Of a stretch of 64,000 bases of DNA, positions 18,155-27,149 are shown one piece after another. Under the pieces are notes generated by a model that saw only the letters and a program-made list of their open reading frames with translations, searched no databases and had not been told where the DNA came from. Location: positions 1-64,000 of the forward strand of contig SCMV01000007.1 in assembly GCA_005502875.1 (NCBI GenBank), read 5' to 3'. The stretch is from Comamonadaceae bacterium 2PF. GTDB lineage: Bacteria; Pseudomonadota; Gammaproteobacteria; Burkholderiales; Burkholderiaceae_C. How positions within the stretch are numbered: the stretch's first letter is position 1; each line of letters opens with the position of its first letter. The position numbers were made by a program, and so were the translations under genes.

Positions 18155-19387
18155 TTATTCGGAAGATGGTGCACCTGCTTGCGTCGGCTCGCCAGAGGGT
18201 TTGAACGGTGCCCTGTCTTCGAGCTCGTCCACGTAGCGACCGATGCCTTGCGATTCACGATGCAAGAAATCGGCCACGGCTTCGCGCAAGCCGGGGTGGC
18301 GCAGCCAATGCACGGATCGTGTCGGGCTGGGCAGCAGGCCACGCGCCAGCTTGTGCTCGCCTTGAGCGCCGCCTTCGAAACGGCGCATGCCCCGCTCGAT
18401 GCACCAGGCCAGCGGCTGGTGGTAGCAAGCATCGAAGTGCAGGCACGACACCGTTTGCAAGGCGCCCCAGTAGCGGCCGAAGGCCAGCCGGTTGAGCGGG
18501 TCCACGGCCAGCAGCGATGCGGCGATGCGCTCGCCGCCCAGGCTGGCGGTGAACATCACCCAGTGTTCGGCCCCGGCCTGGCTGGCCATCGACCAGAAGC
18601 TGCGGTCCAGGTAAGGGCGCTGGCCGTGCTCGAGGTAAGTGCGCGTGTAGCAGCGGTGAAAGAAATCCCAGTCAGCCTCGGTGATGGCGGGGCCTTCGAG
18701 CACCTCGAAGGTGACGCCGGCTTCGCGCACCTTGCGCCGCTCCTGCTGGATCTTCTTGCGCTTGTCTCGCTGCAGGCTGGCCAGGAAGTCCTCGAAGCTG
18801 GCGTAAGGCTCGGGCTCCCTGTTTTGCCAATGGAACTGCACGCCTTGCCGCACCAGCCAGCCGGCCGCCTGGGCGAGCCGGGCCTCGTCTGGCGAGACGA
18901 ACAGCAGGTGGGCCGACGACCAGCCTTGGTCTTCGCAGGCTTGGCTCAGCGCCGCGAGCATCTGCTGCCGCACCAATGCCTGCTCCGGCTCGGGCAGCGT
19001 GGGGTGCACCAGCAGCCGCACCCCGGGAATCGGCGAAAAAGGCGAGGCCGACAACAGCTTGGGAAAGTAGCTGTGGCCGTGCTGAGCCAGTGCGCGGTCG
19101 TGGGCGTCGGCCCAGGCCCAGTCGAAGACGTACTCGCCGTAAGAGTGCGATTTCAGGAACACCGGGCAGGCCCCGAGCAGTTGCCCTTGCGCATCGCGCA
19201 CGACGAGGAAACGCGGTCGCCAGCCGGTTTCGGTGCAGGCGCTGCCACTGTCGACCATGGCGCTCAGGAAGCCATGGCGCAGGAAAGGCGTGCCGCCTTC
19301 GATGCCCGCCACCAAGGCATCCCACTCGCTTGAATCCACCTGTGAAGGGTGGTCGAGCCACGCCAGCCGGCTGGCTGCCGGTACCAT
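18155..19387 (-). CDS. DUF482 / COG3146 GNAT-like N-acyltransferase
   Basis: About 410 residues from the ATG at 19387. Recognisable parts are GTPFLRHGFLSAMVDSGS near the N-terminus, LRYHxSY-like KSHSYGEYVFDWAWADA, the basic RDKRKKIQQERRKVREAG, and the C-terminal FEGGAQGEHKLARGLLPSPT. This is the FemAB-like GNAT fold of the DUF482 family, whose substrate is unknown. Other starts exist at 19432 and 19438. The 19432 start would overlap the nadE start codon on the other strand, so I prefer 19387. Confidence 0.83.
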   Translation of the reverse strand: MVPAASRLAWLDHPSQVDSSEWDALVAGIEGGTPFLRHGFLSAMVDSGSACTETGWRPRFLVVRDAQGQLLGACPVFLKSHSYGEYVFDWAWADAHDRALAQHGHSYFPKLLSASPFSPIPGVRLLVHPTLPEPEQALVRQQMLAALSQACEDQGWSSAHLLFVSPDEARLAQAAGWLVRQGVQFHWQNREPEPYASFEDFLASLQRDKRKKIQQERRKVREAGVTFEVLEGPAITEADWDFFHRCYTRTYLEHGQRPYLDRSFWSMASQAGAEHWVMFTASLGGERIAASLLAVDPLNRLAFGRYWGALQTVSCLHFDACYHQPLAWCIERGMRRFEGGAQGEHKLARGLLPSPTRSVHWLRHPGLREAVADFLHRESQGIGRYVDELEDRAPFKPSGEPTQAGAPSSE

Positions 19388-19430
19388 GATGGCCTGCCCT
19401 CGTGCGCCCGGTGCGCTGTCTGCCTGATCC

Positions 19431-21140
19431 ATGTCCATGAATGCTGTGACCCCTGAGGCCGCTCCTGTGCTCCATGCGGCCCTGCTGCAAATCAACCCCG
19501 TTGTCGGCGACCTGGCCGGCAACGCTCGCCTCATCACCGAGGCGAGCCGCCAAGCCTACGCCGAAGGCGCCCGCCTGGTGGTGACGCCGGAAATGGCCCT
19601 GTGCGGCTACCCCCCGGAAGACCTGCTGCTTCGTCCCGCCTTCCTGCGGGCGTGTGAAGCGGCTTTGTCTCAGCTCGCAGCCGACCTGGCCGACCTGAGC
19701 GGCCTGACGCTCATCATCGGGCATCCGCAGCGCCAGCGCGACGAAGGCGTGCGCACCCGCTCGCACGCCGTTGCGCGCCTGCTCAACGCCGCCAGCGTGA
19801 TCCAGGGCGGCCAGGTGGTGGGCACCTACGCCAAGCGAGAGTTGCCCAACTACCAGGTCTTCGACGAACGCCGTTACTTCGTCAGCGGTCGCGAAGCGGG
19901 CCTGCAGCCCCTGGTGGTGGACGCCGATGGCTGGAAGGTGGGCGTGCTCATCTGCGAAGACGCCTGGTTCGAAGAGCCTGCCCAGGCTGCAGCGGCGGCC
20001 GGTGCCCAGGCCCTGGTCGTGCTCAACGCCTCGCCCTTCCACGCCGGCAAACTGGCCGAACGCGAGCAGCGCATGGGCGAGCGCGCGCGCCAGGTTCGCC
20101 TGCCGTTGTTGTACGCCCACCTCGTGGGGGGGCAGGACGAGGTCGTTTTCGATGGCGCCTCGTTCGCGGTCGATGCGTCGGGGCAGGTCATGGCCCGCGC
20201 GCCGAGCTTCGAGCTCGCCACGCTGCACGTGCGTGTCCAGCTCGGTGGACACGTCGGCGGGGCCATGGCGGCGCCGCTGTCGCCCGAAGCCGAAATCTGG
20301 CAGGCCCTGGTCACCGGCGTGCGCGACTACCTGGGCAAGAACGGCTTCCCGGGTGCGATCATCGGCCTGTCCGGTGGCATCGACTCGGCCCTGGTGCTGG
20401 CGATCGCGGTCGATGCGCTGGGTGCCGACAAGGTGCGCACCGTGATGATGCCGTCCCCCTACACCGCCGACATCTCCTGGATCGACGCACGTGACATGGC
20501 CGATCGCCTGGGCGTGCGGCACGACGAGATCGCCATCGCGCCCGAGTTCGAGGCTTTCAAGGCTTCGCTCGCGCCCCTGTTCGTTGGCAGAGCCGAGGAC
20601 ACCACCGAAGAAAACATCCAGGCCCGCATCCGCGGCACCCTGCTCATGGCCCTGTCCAACAAGACTGGCGCCATCGTGTTGACCACGGGCAACAAGAGCG
20701 AGATGGCCACGGGCTACTGCACGCTCTACGGCGACATGGCCGGGGGCTTTGCCGTCATCAAGGACCTGGCCAAGACCCTGGTGTACCGCCTTTCGCGTTG
20801 GCGCAACGCCCAGGCTGCGGCCGCAGGCCTTGTCGAGCCCATTCCCGAGCGCATCATCACGCGCCCGCCCTCGGCCGAGCTGCGCCCCGACCAGACCGAC
20901 CAGGACAGCCTGCCCGAATACGACGTGCTCGACGCCATCCTCGAGCGCTACATGGAGCAGGACCAGTCCATCGAGCAGATCGTGGCCGCTGGCTTTGCCC
21001 CAGCCGATGTCGACAAGGTCACCCGCCTCATCAAGGTCAACGAGTACAAGCGTCGACAGGCCCCCATCGGCATCCGCATCACACACCGAGCCTTTGGACG
21101 AGATTGGCGTTATCCCATCACCTCTCGCTTTCGCGCATGA
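19431..21140 (+). CDS. nadE: glutamine-dependent NAD+ synthase
   Basis: A 569-residue two-domain enzyme that amidates nicotinate adenine dinucleotide to NAD+, the last step of NAD synthesis. The N-terminal nitrilase-type glutaminase (residues ~13-265) shows its Glu-Lys-Cys residues in CGYPPEDLLLR, KRELPNYQVF and LICEDAWF. The C-terminal synthetase has the PP-loop LSGGIDSAL (~312) and the late KSEMATGY and PSAELRPDQTDQDSLPEYD. It starts at 19431, 43 bases from the divergent DUF482 start, and is followed by glnB, a common betaproteobacterial order. Confidence 0.97.
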   Translation: MSMNAVTPEAAPVLHAALLQINPVVGDLAGNARLITEASRQAYAEGARLVVTPEMALCGYPPEDLLLRPAFLRACEAALSQLAADLADLSGLTLIIGHPQRQRDEGVRTRSHAVARLLNAASVIQGGQVVGTYAKRELPNYQVFDERRYFVSGREAGLQPLVVDADGWKVGVLICEDAWFEEPAQAAAAAGAQALVVLNASPFHAGKLAEREQRMGERARQVRLPLLYAHLVGGQDEVVFDGASFAVDASGQVMARAPSFELATLHVRVQLGGHVGGAMAAPLSPEAEIWQALVTGVRDYLGKNGFPGAIIGLSGGIDSALVLAIAVDALGADKVRTVMMPSPYTADISWIDARDMADRLGVRHDEIAIAPEFEAFKASLAPLFVGRAEDTTEENIQARIRGTLLMALSNKTGAIVLTTGNKSEMATGYCTLYGDMAGGFAVIKDLAKTLVYRLSRWRNAQAAAAGLVEPIPERIITRPPSAELRPDQTDQDSLPEYDVLDAILERYMEQDQSIEQIVAAGFAPADVDKVTRLIKVNEYKRRQAPIGIRITHRAFGRDWRYPITSRFRA

Positions 21141-21156
21141 CGGCAGTCGTGATTAA

Positions 21157-21534
<378 letters not shown>

Positions 21535-21540
21535 TCCCGC

Positions 21541-22152
21541 TCAGGTTCCCGGCGCAACGCCACCCGGACCAGCCAGCTGGTCGGGTGGCGTTTGTGCTTT
21601 CAGGGTGGCCGCTTCTGCCGCCAGGCCGTCCAGCAGGCCGTCGATGTCGGCGCCAACCTGCAGCAGGGCGTGCACATCGGGCCACAGGAAGCCGCTGACC
21701 TCGCTGCGATCGATGAAGCGCAGCAGCTCGTCGTAATAGCCGCCCACGTTGAGCAGGCCCAGGGCCTTGCGGTGGTAGCCGAGCTGGCGCCAGGTCCAGA
21801 TCTCGAAAATCTCTTCCATGGTGCCGATGCCGCCCGGCAGGGCGATGAAGGCGTCCGATTGCTCGGCCATCTTCTGCTTTCGCTCGTGCATGCTGCCGAC
21901 CACCTGCAACTCGGTGACCCCACCGTGACCGAGTTCGCGCTCGATCAGCCGGTCGGGGATGATGCCGATGACCTCGGCGCCAGCGGCCAGCGCAGCGTCT
22001 GCCACCGCGCCCATCAGGCCGGTGTGTCCGCCGCCGTAGACGAGGCGCCAGCCGCGCTGGCCGATTTCACGCCCGACCTCGCGGGCAGCGGCCAGGTGCG
22101 CCGGGTCCAGGCCATCGCGGGAGCCGCAGTAAACACAAAGAGAAAAGGTCAT
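21541..22152 (-). CDS. LOG-family / TIGR00730 nucleoside-5'-monophosphate phosphoribohydrolase
   Basis: A 203-residue Rossmann-fold protein. GGGHTGLMG (residues ~46-54) and the catalytic signature PGGIGTMEE (~103-111) define the family that hydrolyses AMP or cytokinin ribotides to base and ribose 5-phosphate; many were once mislabelled lysine decarboxylases. The start at 22152 (MTFSLCVYCGSRDG) begins exactly at the conserved first strand. The C-terminal tail KAQTPPDQLAGPGG is weakly constrained and coincides with the glnB terminator hairpin. The physiological substrate here is unknown. Confidence 0.92.
   Translation of the reverse strand: MTFSLCVYCGSRDGLDPAHLAAAREVGREIGQRGWRLVYGGGHTGLMGAVADAALAAGAEVIGIIPDRLIERELGHGGVTELQVVGSMHERKQKMAEQSDAFIALPGGIGTMEEIFEIWTWRQLGYHRKALGLLNVGGYYDELLRFIDRSEVSGFLWPDVHALLQVGADIDGLLDGLAAEAATLKAQTPPDQLAGPGGVAPGT
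21556..21595 (+). terminator. intrinsic terminator of nadE-glnB, inside the convergent gene
   Basis: A 16-bp hairpin with one bulged G: left arm 21556-21572, four-base loop CCAG, right arm 21577-21592, followed by an interrupted T-rich tail (TTTGTGCTTT). It begins 22 bases after the glnB stop and lies wholly within the last codons of the convergent LOG-family gene, so those bases both encode protein and terminate glnB. Confidence 0.72.
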
Positions 22153-22249
22153 GGAAAGCTCGAAGAAAGGGTCAGAGGCTGTTGTGTGCCACCGCTGAGC
22201 CATCGCTGGTGCGCGGTGTGAACAGGCTTGGCGGCTCACGCCGGGCGAT

Positions 22250-22807
22250 TCAGGCGGGCAACTGGTCGCGGTGGTCGATGACCCGCGTGCCGCAGACGAG
22301 GTCATGCAGGAACTGCTGCCTGGGCAACAAGCGCGAGATGCCTGCGTAGAACAGCCCCCACACCAGCATGCCGCCAAGCAGGTACTTGGATTGGTGCCAG
22401 CCAGCCAGCCACGCTGCCAGCCAGGCGGGCATGAACCACAGCCAGGACATCAGGAAACGCGTCAACGCCTGCCACAACGTGATGGGCCCACCCGATGCAC
22501 TGAGCAGTCGAATTTGCCAGGTGCGCATCGCCAGGGTCTGGCCACCATGGGTCCAGAACCACATGAAGTAGGCGGCCAGCGCAACGAACTGCGCGGCCAT
22601 CATGCCTTCACGGCCTTGCAGTCCGTGGTGCTGTCCGACCGCGATGCTGTAGAGCGCGCCCACCGCCATGACGAGGCCAAACAGCAGGACGCCTTCGTAG
22701 GTGAAGGCAGCCATGCGACGAGCGAGGGGGGCAGCGGGGCCTTGGGCGCGGGCGGCCAGTTGAGCCGAGCTCAAGCCGCCCTGGGATGGGATGGAAAAGA
22801 CAGACAT
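22250..22807 (-). CDS. RDD family membrane protein
   Basis: A 185-residue integral membrane protein with the RDD pattern: LARRMAAFTYEGVLLFGLV opens the first helix, hydrophobic segments follow at ~37-55, ~72-90 and ~120-160, and the end reads FLHDLVCGTRVIDHR. RDD proteins are poorly characterised; some influence ion transport. It is the last gene of the sigma factor-DUF3619-DUF3106 run, 63 bases after DUF3106. Confidence 0.87.
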   Translation of the reverse strand: MSVFSIPSQGGLSSAQLAARAQGPAAPLARRMAAFTYEGVLLFGLVMAVGALYSIAVGQHHGLQGREGMMAAQFVALAAYFMWFWTHGGQTLAMRTWQIRLLSASGGPITLWQALTRFLMSWLWFMPAWLAAWLAGWHQSKYLLGGMLVWGLFYAGISRLLPRQQFLHDLVCGTRVIDHRDQLPA

Positions 22808-22870
22808 GGGTGGTGGCGATCAACAGCCGCGAACGATATCACCGCTGTTGACCGCCTGGCCGAGACCGAT

Positions 22871-23710
22871 TCAAGGACGCTGCCCCGATGCCGGCAGGCT
22901 GGCCATGGCGGCGCCTTGAGCGCCCGTGCGCGGCAGCAGGGTCACCGGGTCGACCGAGCCCCTGGCTGCGTTGACCTTGGGCATGCCCACCTGCTGGTGC
23001 ATGGGGGGCGAGGGCTGCCGGGTCACCAGGTTGGTGGTGGCGCCAGAGCCTGCCTTGACGGTGGCAGGCGAGACGACCGTGGGCTGGCGCGGGCTGGCCG
23101 TCACGGCATTGGGCACGGTGTTGGACTTGGCCGGGGAGCCAGAGGCGCTGGCCGTGCGCTTGTTGCCATAGGCCTGGGCGGGCTCGCGCGGGCCTGCCAC
23201 CCGGTCAGGCAGCATCACGGGCTTGCTGCGGCGTTGCGCCTGGCGGCCAAGGTCCTGCTTTTCTTCGCTGGACAAGGCCTGGTAGGCCTGCCATTTTTCC
23301 TGCCTCTGGCCGGCCGGCAACTGTCGGGACTGCTGATAGCGCAGACGGGCCTCGCCCCGCTGGTCGGAGGGCAGTGCAGCCCAGCTCGACATGCGCTCTT
23401 GCACACGCGTTTGCTCGGTCGGGGACAGCTGGTCGAAGCGACGCGCCACCTCGACCCATTTCACGCGGCTCGACGGTGCGAGGCTGGCCCATTGCGAAGC
23501 CAGGGGAGCCAGGGCCTTGCGCTGGGCTGCGCTGAGCTGGGTCCAGTCGCTGGGCGCGCCCATCGGGGAGGCCGCAGCAGACTGAGCGTTGGTCGTCGCC
23601 TGGGCCGACGGGTGCCAGGCCAGGCTGCCGAACAGGCCGAGACCGGCCAAGGCCAGCAGGCCTGAGGCCAGCAGCGAGCGGGAGGAAGGGGGCGAGGACG
23701 AAGCGGTCAT
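22871..23710 (-). CDS. DUF3106 family exported protein
   Basis: A 279-residue protein with a signal-anchor-like N-terminus (residues ~12-38, ending around ASAQA). It carries the repeated DUF3106 pattern WxxLxxxQRxALxPLAxxW, seen as WTQLSAAQRKALAPLASQW and again with KWQAYQALSSEEKQDL, which forms alternating helices. The C-terminal ~100 residues are low complexity (Pro, Ser, Thr). The start at 23710 was chosen because it precedes the signal directly. Function is unknown; it is probably periplasmic. It lies 13 bases after the DUF3619 gene. Confidence 0.87.
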   Translation of the reverse strand: MTASSSPPSSRSLLASGLLALAGLGLFGSLAWHPSAQATTNAQSAAASPMGAPSDWTQLSAAQRKALAPLASQWASLAPSSRVKWVEVARRFDQLSPTEQTRVQERMSSWAALPSDQRGEARLRYQQSRQLPAGQRQEKWQAYQALSSEEKQDLGRQAQRRSKPVMLPDRVAGPREPAQAYGNKRTASASGSPAKSNTVPNAVTASPRQPTVVSPATVKAGSGATTNLVTRQPSPPMHQQVGMPKVNAARGSVDPVTLLPRTGAQGAAMASLPASGQRP

Positions 23711-23723
23711 GCGGGTGGCGTCC

Positions 23724-24347
23724 TCAGGGGGTGATCTCGGCGGCTTCGGTGTCGGTGCTGCTGAGGTCGCCATCTGCTTCGGGGATGGCTTCTTCGATGG
23801 GACGCATCGGCGTGCGTTCGTCGCCGCGCAGGAACTCTTCGAAGCCCGGGTCGGCGTAGGCGTCGGGGGGCAATTCGTCGGTCAGGATGGCGGTGTCGAT
23901 GTCTGCCGTGGCCTCGACCTTTTCCTGGTCGTGGTAGGCGTGAACCATCCAGAGTCCGGCCACCAGGGCCAACACCGGCAAAGCCGTTGCCAGCTTCCAG
24001 CCCCAGGAGAGGGGGCCGTCGTCGAGGCGGCGACCGTGGCCGGGTTGACGGGCCTGACCGGCTTCATGCCAGCCGCCCAGCATGGCGGCGCCTTGGTTGC
24101 CGACCCCAGCCAGGGCAGCCGAGCCCACGGGCGCGAGCTCGCCAGCCACGACCACACCCAAGCGGGCTTGTTGGGCCTGGCGCGCGGCGTCAACCGCTTG
24201 CTCGCGCGCGATGCGCAGCCGCTCGGTGATGTCGTGTGGCAGCCCCTGGCTGCCTTCGTTCAGGCGCGCTGTCACGCGCAGCGCAAAGCGAGCCTGCAGC
24301 GCTTCGCGCTGGGCGTCATTCAGCTGGGTGGTCTGGCGCGTTTTCAC
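23724..24347 (-). CDS. DUF3619 family single-pass membrane protein, possible anti-sigma factor
   Basis: A 207-residue protein from a GTG start. The soluble N-terminal region (~1-110) is followed by one membrane segment (ALPVLALVAGLWMV, ~122-140) and a conserved acidic C-terminus (LPPDAYADPGFEEFL) that marks DUF3619. The start is supported by a four-base GTGA overlap with the sigma factor stop codon, implying translational coupling. A membrane protein coupled to an ECF sigma factor suggests anti-sigma activity; that is inference, not sequence proof. Confidence 0.88.
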   Translation of the reverse strand: MKTRQTTQLNDAQREALQARFALRVTARLNEGSQGLPHDITERLRIAREQAVDAARQAQQARLGVVVAGELAPVGSAALAGVGNQGAAMLGGWHEAGQARQPGHGRRLDDGPLSWGWKLATALPVLALVAGLWMVHAYHDQEKVEATADIDTAILTDELPPDAYADPGFEEFLRGDERTPMRPIEEAIPEADGDLSSTDTEAAEITP

Positions 24348-24928
24348 AATGTGATCCCTCTGGCTTGCAGGGCCTTGGACAGTGCGGCAACCGCTCGCGA
24401 ACAATGGGTTTTGACGCTCCCTTCGGAGCAGCCCATGGCCGCGGCCGTTTCTGCAACATCCAGTTCCTCCCAGTAACGCAGCAGAAACGCTTCCCGTTGA
24501 CGCGCTGGCAGTTGCCCGATTTCTTCTTCGATTTGTTTCAGTGTTTCGGCTCGGCTGACTTGAACTTCAGCAGCTTCCGTGCCTGTGTCCTCCACATCGA
24601 GGACCTCCAGCAGGTCAAAATCCCCATCTTCTCCCCCTGCAGAGCCCGCCATCTCTTCGATGCTGGTGAACACCGCGTTGCGCACCTTCTGGCGGCGGAA
24701 CCAGTCCAGGGTGGCGTTCGAGAGGATGCGCTGGAACAGCATCGGCCATTCGTTGGCCGGCCGGTCGGCATAGCTCTGGGCCAGCCGGATCATGGCGTCC
24801 TGGACGATGTCCAGCGCGGCGTCGTCCTGGCGAACCGCGTACACCGTGCGTCGGAAGGCGCGAGACTCGACACCTTTGAGGAAGGCATTGAGTTCTTCTT
24901 CGCGGGAAGGCGTGGGCAGGGGGGTCAA
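24344..24928 (-). CDS. ECF-type RNA polymerase sigma factor
   Basis: A 194-residue sigma-70 family protein with region 2 (AALDIVQDAMIRLAQSY and ATLDWFRRQKVRN, ~35-85), an acidic linker (~95-120) and region 4 (LPARQREAFLLRYWEELD with the helix-turn-helix CSEGSVKTHCSRAVAAL, ~140-190). It heads a run with DUF3619, DUF3106 and RDD genes, divergent from ilvB. The regulon is unknown. The GTGA overlap with DUF3619 sets equimolar synthesis, as for many sigma/anti-sigma pairs. Confidence 0.93.
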   Translation of the reverse strand: MTPLPTPSREEELNAFLKGVESRAFRRTVYAVRQDDAALDIVQDAMIRLAQSYADRPANEWPMLFQRILSNATLDWFRRQKVRNAVFTSIEEMAGSAGGEDGDFDLLEVLDVEDTGTEAAEVQVSRAETLKQIEEEIGQLPARQREAFLLRYWEELDVAETAAAMGCSEGSVKTHCSRAVAALSKALQARGITL

Positions 24929-25007
24929 GCGCAGGGGCGGGCCGCTTCGGGCCGTGGATTCGAGCCGGGCGCATTATGGCATCAGCCCCTGTCAGGCAGG
25001 GTTTGTC

Positions 25008-25035
25008 TTGAATTGCCTCGCGGGGGTGCGATAAT
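25008..25035 (+). promoter_or_regulatory. candidate sigma-70 promoter of ilvB
   Basis: TTGAAT (25008-25013), a 16-base spacer, then GATAAT (25030-25035): four of six and five of six matches to the consensus. It would start transcription near 25042 and give a ~200-base leader before ilvB. It lies in the 315-base gap between the divergent sigma factor gene and ilvB, which holds no gene I can support. Confidence 0.55.
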
Positions 25036-25163
25036 GCGCGTTTTGCGTCATCTCGATCTGGCCTGAGTCGTTTGCCCCACAGGGCATCCGTGGCAGGCCG
25101 CGCAGGCTCCAAATCCGCCTCACAAGGGCGAGCACACGGCCATCCGTGGTCGCAGTGCTGCTG

Positions 25164-25212
25164 CCGTGCCCCAGCCGGGGTGCGACGGTGTAGAGGGGCA
25201 CCGATCGTTTTT
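25164..25212 (+). promoter_or_regulatory. attenuator-like pair of competing hairpins before ilvB
   Basis: Hairpin A (25164-25188) pairs CCGT with ACGG and CCCC with GGGG around AGCC. Hairpin B (25183-25207) pairs CGA-CGGTG with CACCG-TCG, with one bulged A, and is followed at once by TTTTT (25208-25212), the layout of an intrinsic terminator. A and B share 25185-25188, so they cannot form together. B ends 36 bases before the ilvB start. This fits transcription attenuation, but no leader peptide rich in Ile/Val/Leu codons is visible downstream of the promoter, so the sensing mechanism is open. Confidence 0.5.
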
Positions 25213-25243
25213 CGTTAGAGAAATTCTGAAAGGTTCTTCCACC

Positions 25244-26992
25244 ATGGAAATGTCCCAAGCCGCGATCGCCAACACCGGCGACGTCATCAACGGCTCTGAA
25301 ATCCTCGTGCGCTGCCTGCAGGCAGAAGGCGTCAAGTACATGTGGGGCTACCCCGGTGGCGCCGTGCTGTACATCTATGACGCGCTGTACAAACAAGACA
25401 CCATCGAGCACGTGCTCGTGCGCCACGAACAGGCCGCCGTCCACGCTGCCGACGGCTACGCCCGCGCCACCGGCGACGTTGGCGTGGCCCTGGTCACCTC
25501 GGGCCCTGGTGTGACGAATGCCATCACCGGCATCGCCACCGCCTACATGGACTCGATCCCCATGGTGATCATCACGGGTCAGGTGCCCACCCCGGCCATC
25601 GGCCTGGACGCATTCCAGGAATGCGACACCGTCGGCATCACCCGTCCCATCGTCAAGCACAACTTCCTTGTCAAGGACGTGGCCGAGCTGGCTTCGACCA
25701 TGAAAAAGGCCTTCCACATCGCCCGCACCGGCCGCCCTGGCCCCGTGGTGGTGGACGTGCCCAAGGACGTCTCGCTCAAGACCACCGCTTTCCACTACCC
25801 CGAGTCGGTGGAAATGCGTTCGTACAACCCGGTCCGCAAGGGCCACGGCGGCCAGATCCGCAAGGCCGTGCAGCTGCTGCTGGGCGCCAAGCGCCCCTAC
25901 ATCTACACCGGTGGCGGCGTCATCCTGGGCGAAGCCTCCAATGAGCTGCGCGAGCTGGTCAACATGCTGGGCTACCCCAGCACCAGCACCCTGATGGGCC
26001 TGGGCGCCATCCCCGCGTCCGACAAGACCTTCCTGGGCATGCTGGGCATGCATGGCACGTACGAGGCCAACATGACCATGCAGAACGCCGACGTGGTGAT
26101 CGCCGTGGGCGCCCGCTTCGACGACCGCGTGATCGGCAACCCCAAGCACTTCGCACAGGTCGAGCGCAAGATCATCCACATCGACATCGACCCGTCGTCG
26201 ATTTCCAAGCGCGTGAAGGTCGACATCCCCATCGTGGGCGACGTCAAGGACGTGCTGATCGAGATGATCGCCCAGATCAAGGAATCGTCGGTCAAGCCGG
26301 ACCAGAACGCGCTGGCCTCGTGGTGGAACCAGGTCAACGAGTGGAAGAAGCGCGACTGCCTGAAGTTCAAGACCTCCGACGAGGTCATCAAGCCTCAGTA
26401 CGTGGTGCAAAAGCTCGCCGAGCTGACCGCCGGCACCGACTACTACATCACCTCGGACGTGGGCCAGCACCAGATGTTCGCGGCTCAGTACAGCAAGTTC
26501 GAAGAGCCGCGCCGCTGGATCAACTCCGGTGGCCTGGGCACCATGGGCGTGGGCCTGCCCTACGCCATGGGCATCAAGCTGGCCAAGCCCGACGCCGATG
26601 TGTTCTGCATCACCGGCGAAGGCTCGATCCAGATGTGCATCCAGGAGCTCTCGACCTGCCTGCAGTACCGCACGCCGGTCAAGGTGCTGTCGCTGAACAA
26701 CCGCTACCTGGGCATGGTGCGTCAGTGGCAGCAGCTGGACTACGGCAGCCGCTACTCGCACTCCTACATGGACGCGCTGCCCGACTTCGTCAAGCTGGCC
26801 GAGGCCTATGGCCACGTCGGCATGCTGATCGAGCGCCCGGGTGACGTCGAAGGCGCGCTGCGCGAAGCCATCAAGCTCAAGGACCGCTCGGTGTTCCTGG
26901 ACATCCGCACCGACCCCACCGAGAACGTGTGGCCGATGGTGCAGGCCGGCAAGGGCATCTCCGAGATGCTGCTGGGCTCGGAAGACCTCTGA
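25244..26992 (+). CDS. ilvB: acetolactate synthase large (catalytic) subunit
   Basis: A 582-residue ThDP-dependent enzyme condensing two pyruvates, or pyruvate and 2-oxobutyrate, in the first common step of valine, leucine and isoleucine synthesis. The catalytic Glu is in VRHEQAAVHAADGYAR (~residue 60), the FAD/domain segment lies in the middle, and the ThDP motif TGEGSIQM ending LSLNN lies at ~462-486. It has Gly-Glu-Gly where Gly-Asp-Gly is commonest. The start at 25244 (MEMSQAAIA) follows AAAGGTT. The next gene is the regulatory subunit, after an unusually long structured spacer. Confidence 0.97.
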   Translation: MEMSQAAIANTGDVINGSEILVRCLQAEGVKYMWGYPGGAVLYIYDALYKQDTIEHVLVRHEQAAVHAADGYARATGDVGVALVTSGPGVTNAITGIATAYMDSIPMVIITGQVPTPAIGLDAFQECDTVGITRPIVKHNFLVKDVAELASTMKKAFHIARTGRPGPVVVDVPKDVSLKTTAFHYPESVEMRSYNPVRKGHGGQIRKAVQLLLGAKRPYIYTGGGVILGEASNELRELVNMLGYPSTSTLMGLGAIPASDKTFLGMLGMHGTYEANMTMQNADVVIAVGARFDDRVIGNPKHFAQVERKIIHIDIDPSSISKRVKVDIPIVGDVKDVLIEMIAQIKESSVKPDQNALASWWNQVNEWKKRDCLKFKTSDEVIKPQYVVQKLAELTAGTDYYITSDVGQHQMFAAQYSKFEEPRRWINSGGLGTMGVGLPYAMGIKLAKPDADVFCITGEGSIQMCIQELSTCLQYRTPVKVLSLNNRYLGMVRQWQQLDYGSRYSHSYMDALPDFVKLAEAYGHVGMLIERPGDVEGALREAIKLKDRSVFLDIRTDPTENVWPMVQAGKGISEMLLGSEDL

Positions 26993-27012
26993 TCCACTGA
27001 AACTCAAACGAG

Positions 27013-27149
27013 AGCCTGGCCGACCCAGGCTGCCACAGACGGGCGCTTGCCGGCGCCCGCTTCGGGTGGCAGACCGCAGCGACCAGGCTGAAACGACACA
27101 ACCGAACTTCATCGAACCGCGAGGCCACAGCGCCGGGGTTACCGCCCCG
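27013..27149 (+). ncRNA. structured intercistronic RNA between ilvB and ilvN
   Basis: The 188-base spacer can form: helix 1 AGCCTGG/CCAGGCT (27013-27019 with 27025-27031); a long nested element with outer helix CTGCCAC/GTGGCAG (27030-27036 with 27066-27072) around inner helix GGGCGC/GCGCCC (27041-27046 with 27053-27058); and helix 4 CGGGG/CCCCG (27134-27138 with 27145-27149), close to the ilvN ribosome site. Helix 1 and the outer helix share 27030-27031. This may correspond to the ilvH motif I recall being described in Betaproteobacteria; I cannot confirm that here. Confidence 0.55.

Noticed and set aside
18672-21086. Minus-strand open frame of ~800 codons opposite nadE
   Set aside because: Antisense to a gene with intact nitrilase and synthetase motifs; the translated product has no recognisable domain or membrane pattern.
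25034-25066. Ten-codon frame MRVLRHLDLA as an ilv leader peptide
   Set aside because: It has four branched-chain residues in ten, but its ATG overlaps the -10 element of the best promoter, so it would lie upstream of the transcript. It has no ribosome site and no codon run.
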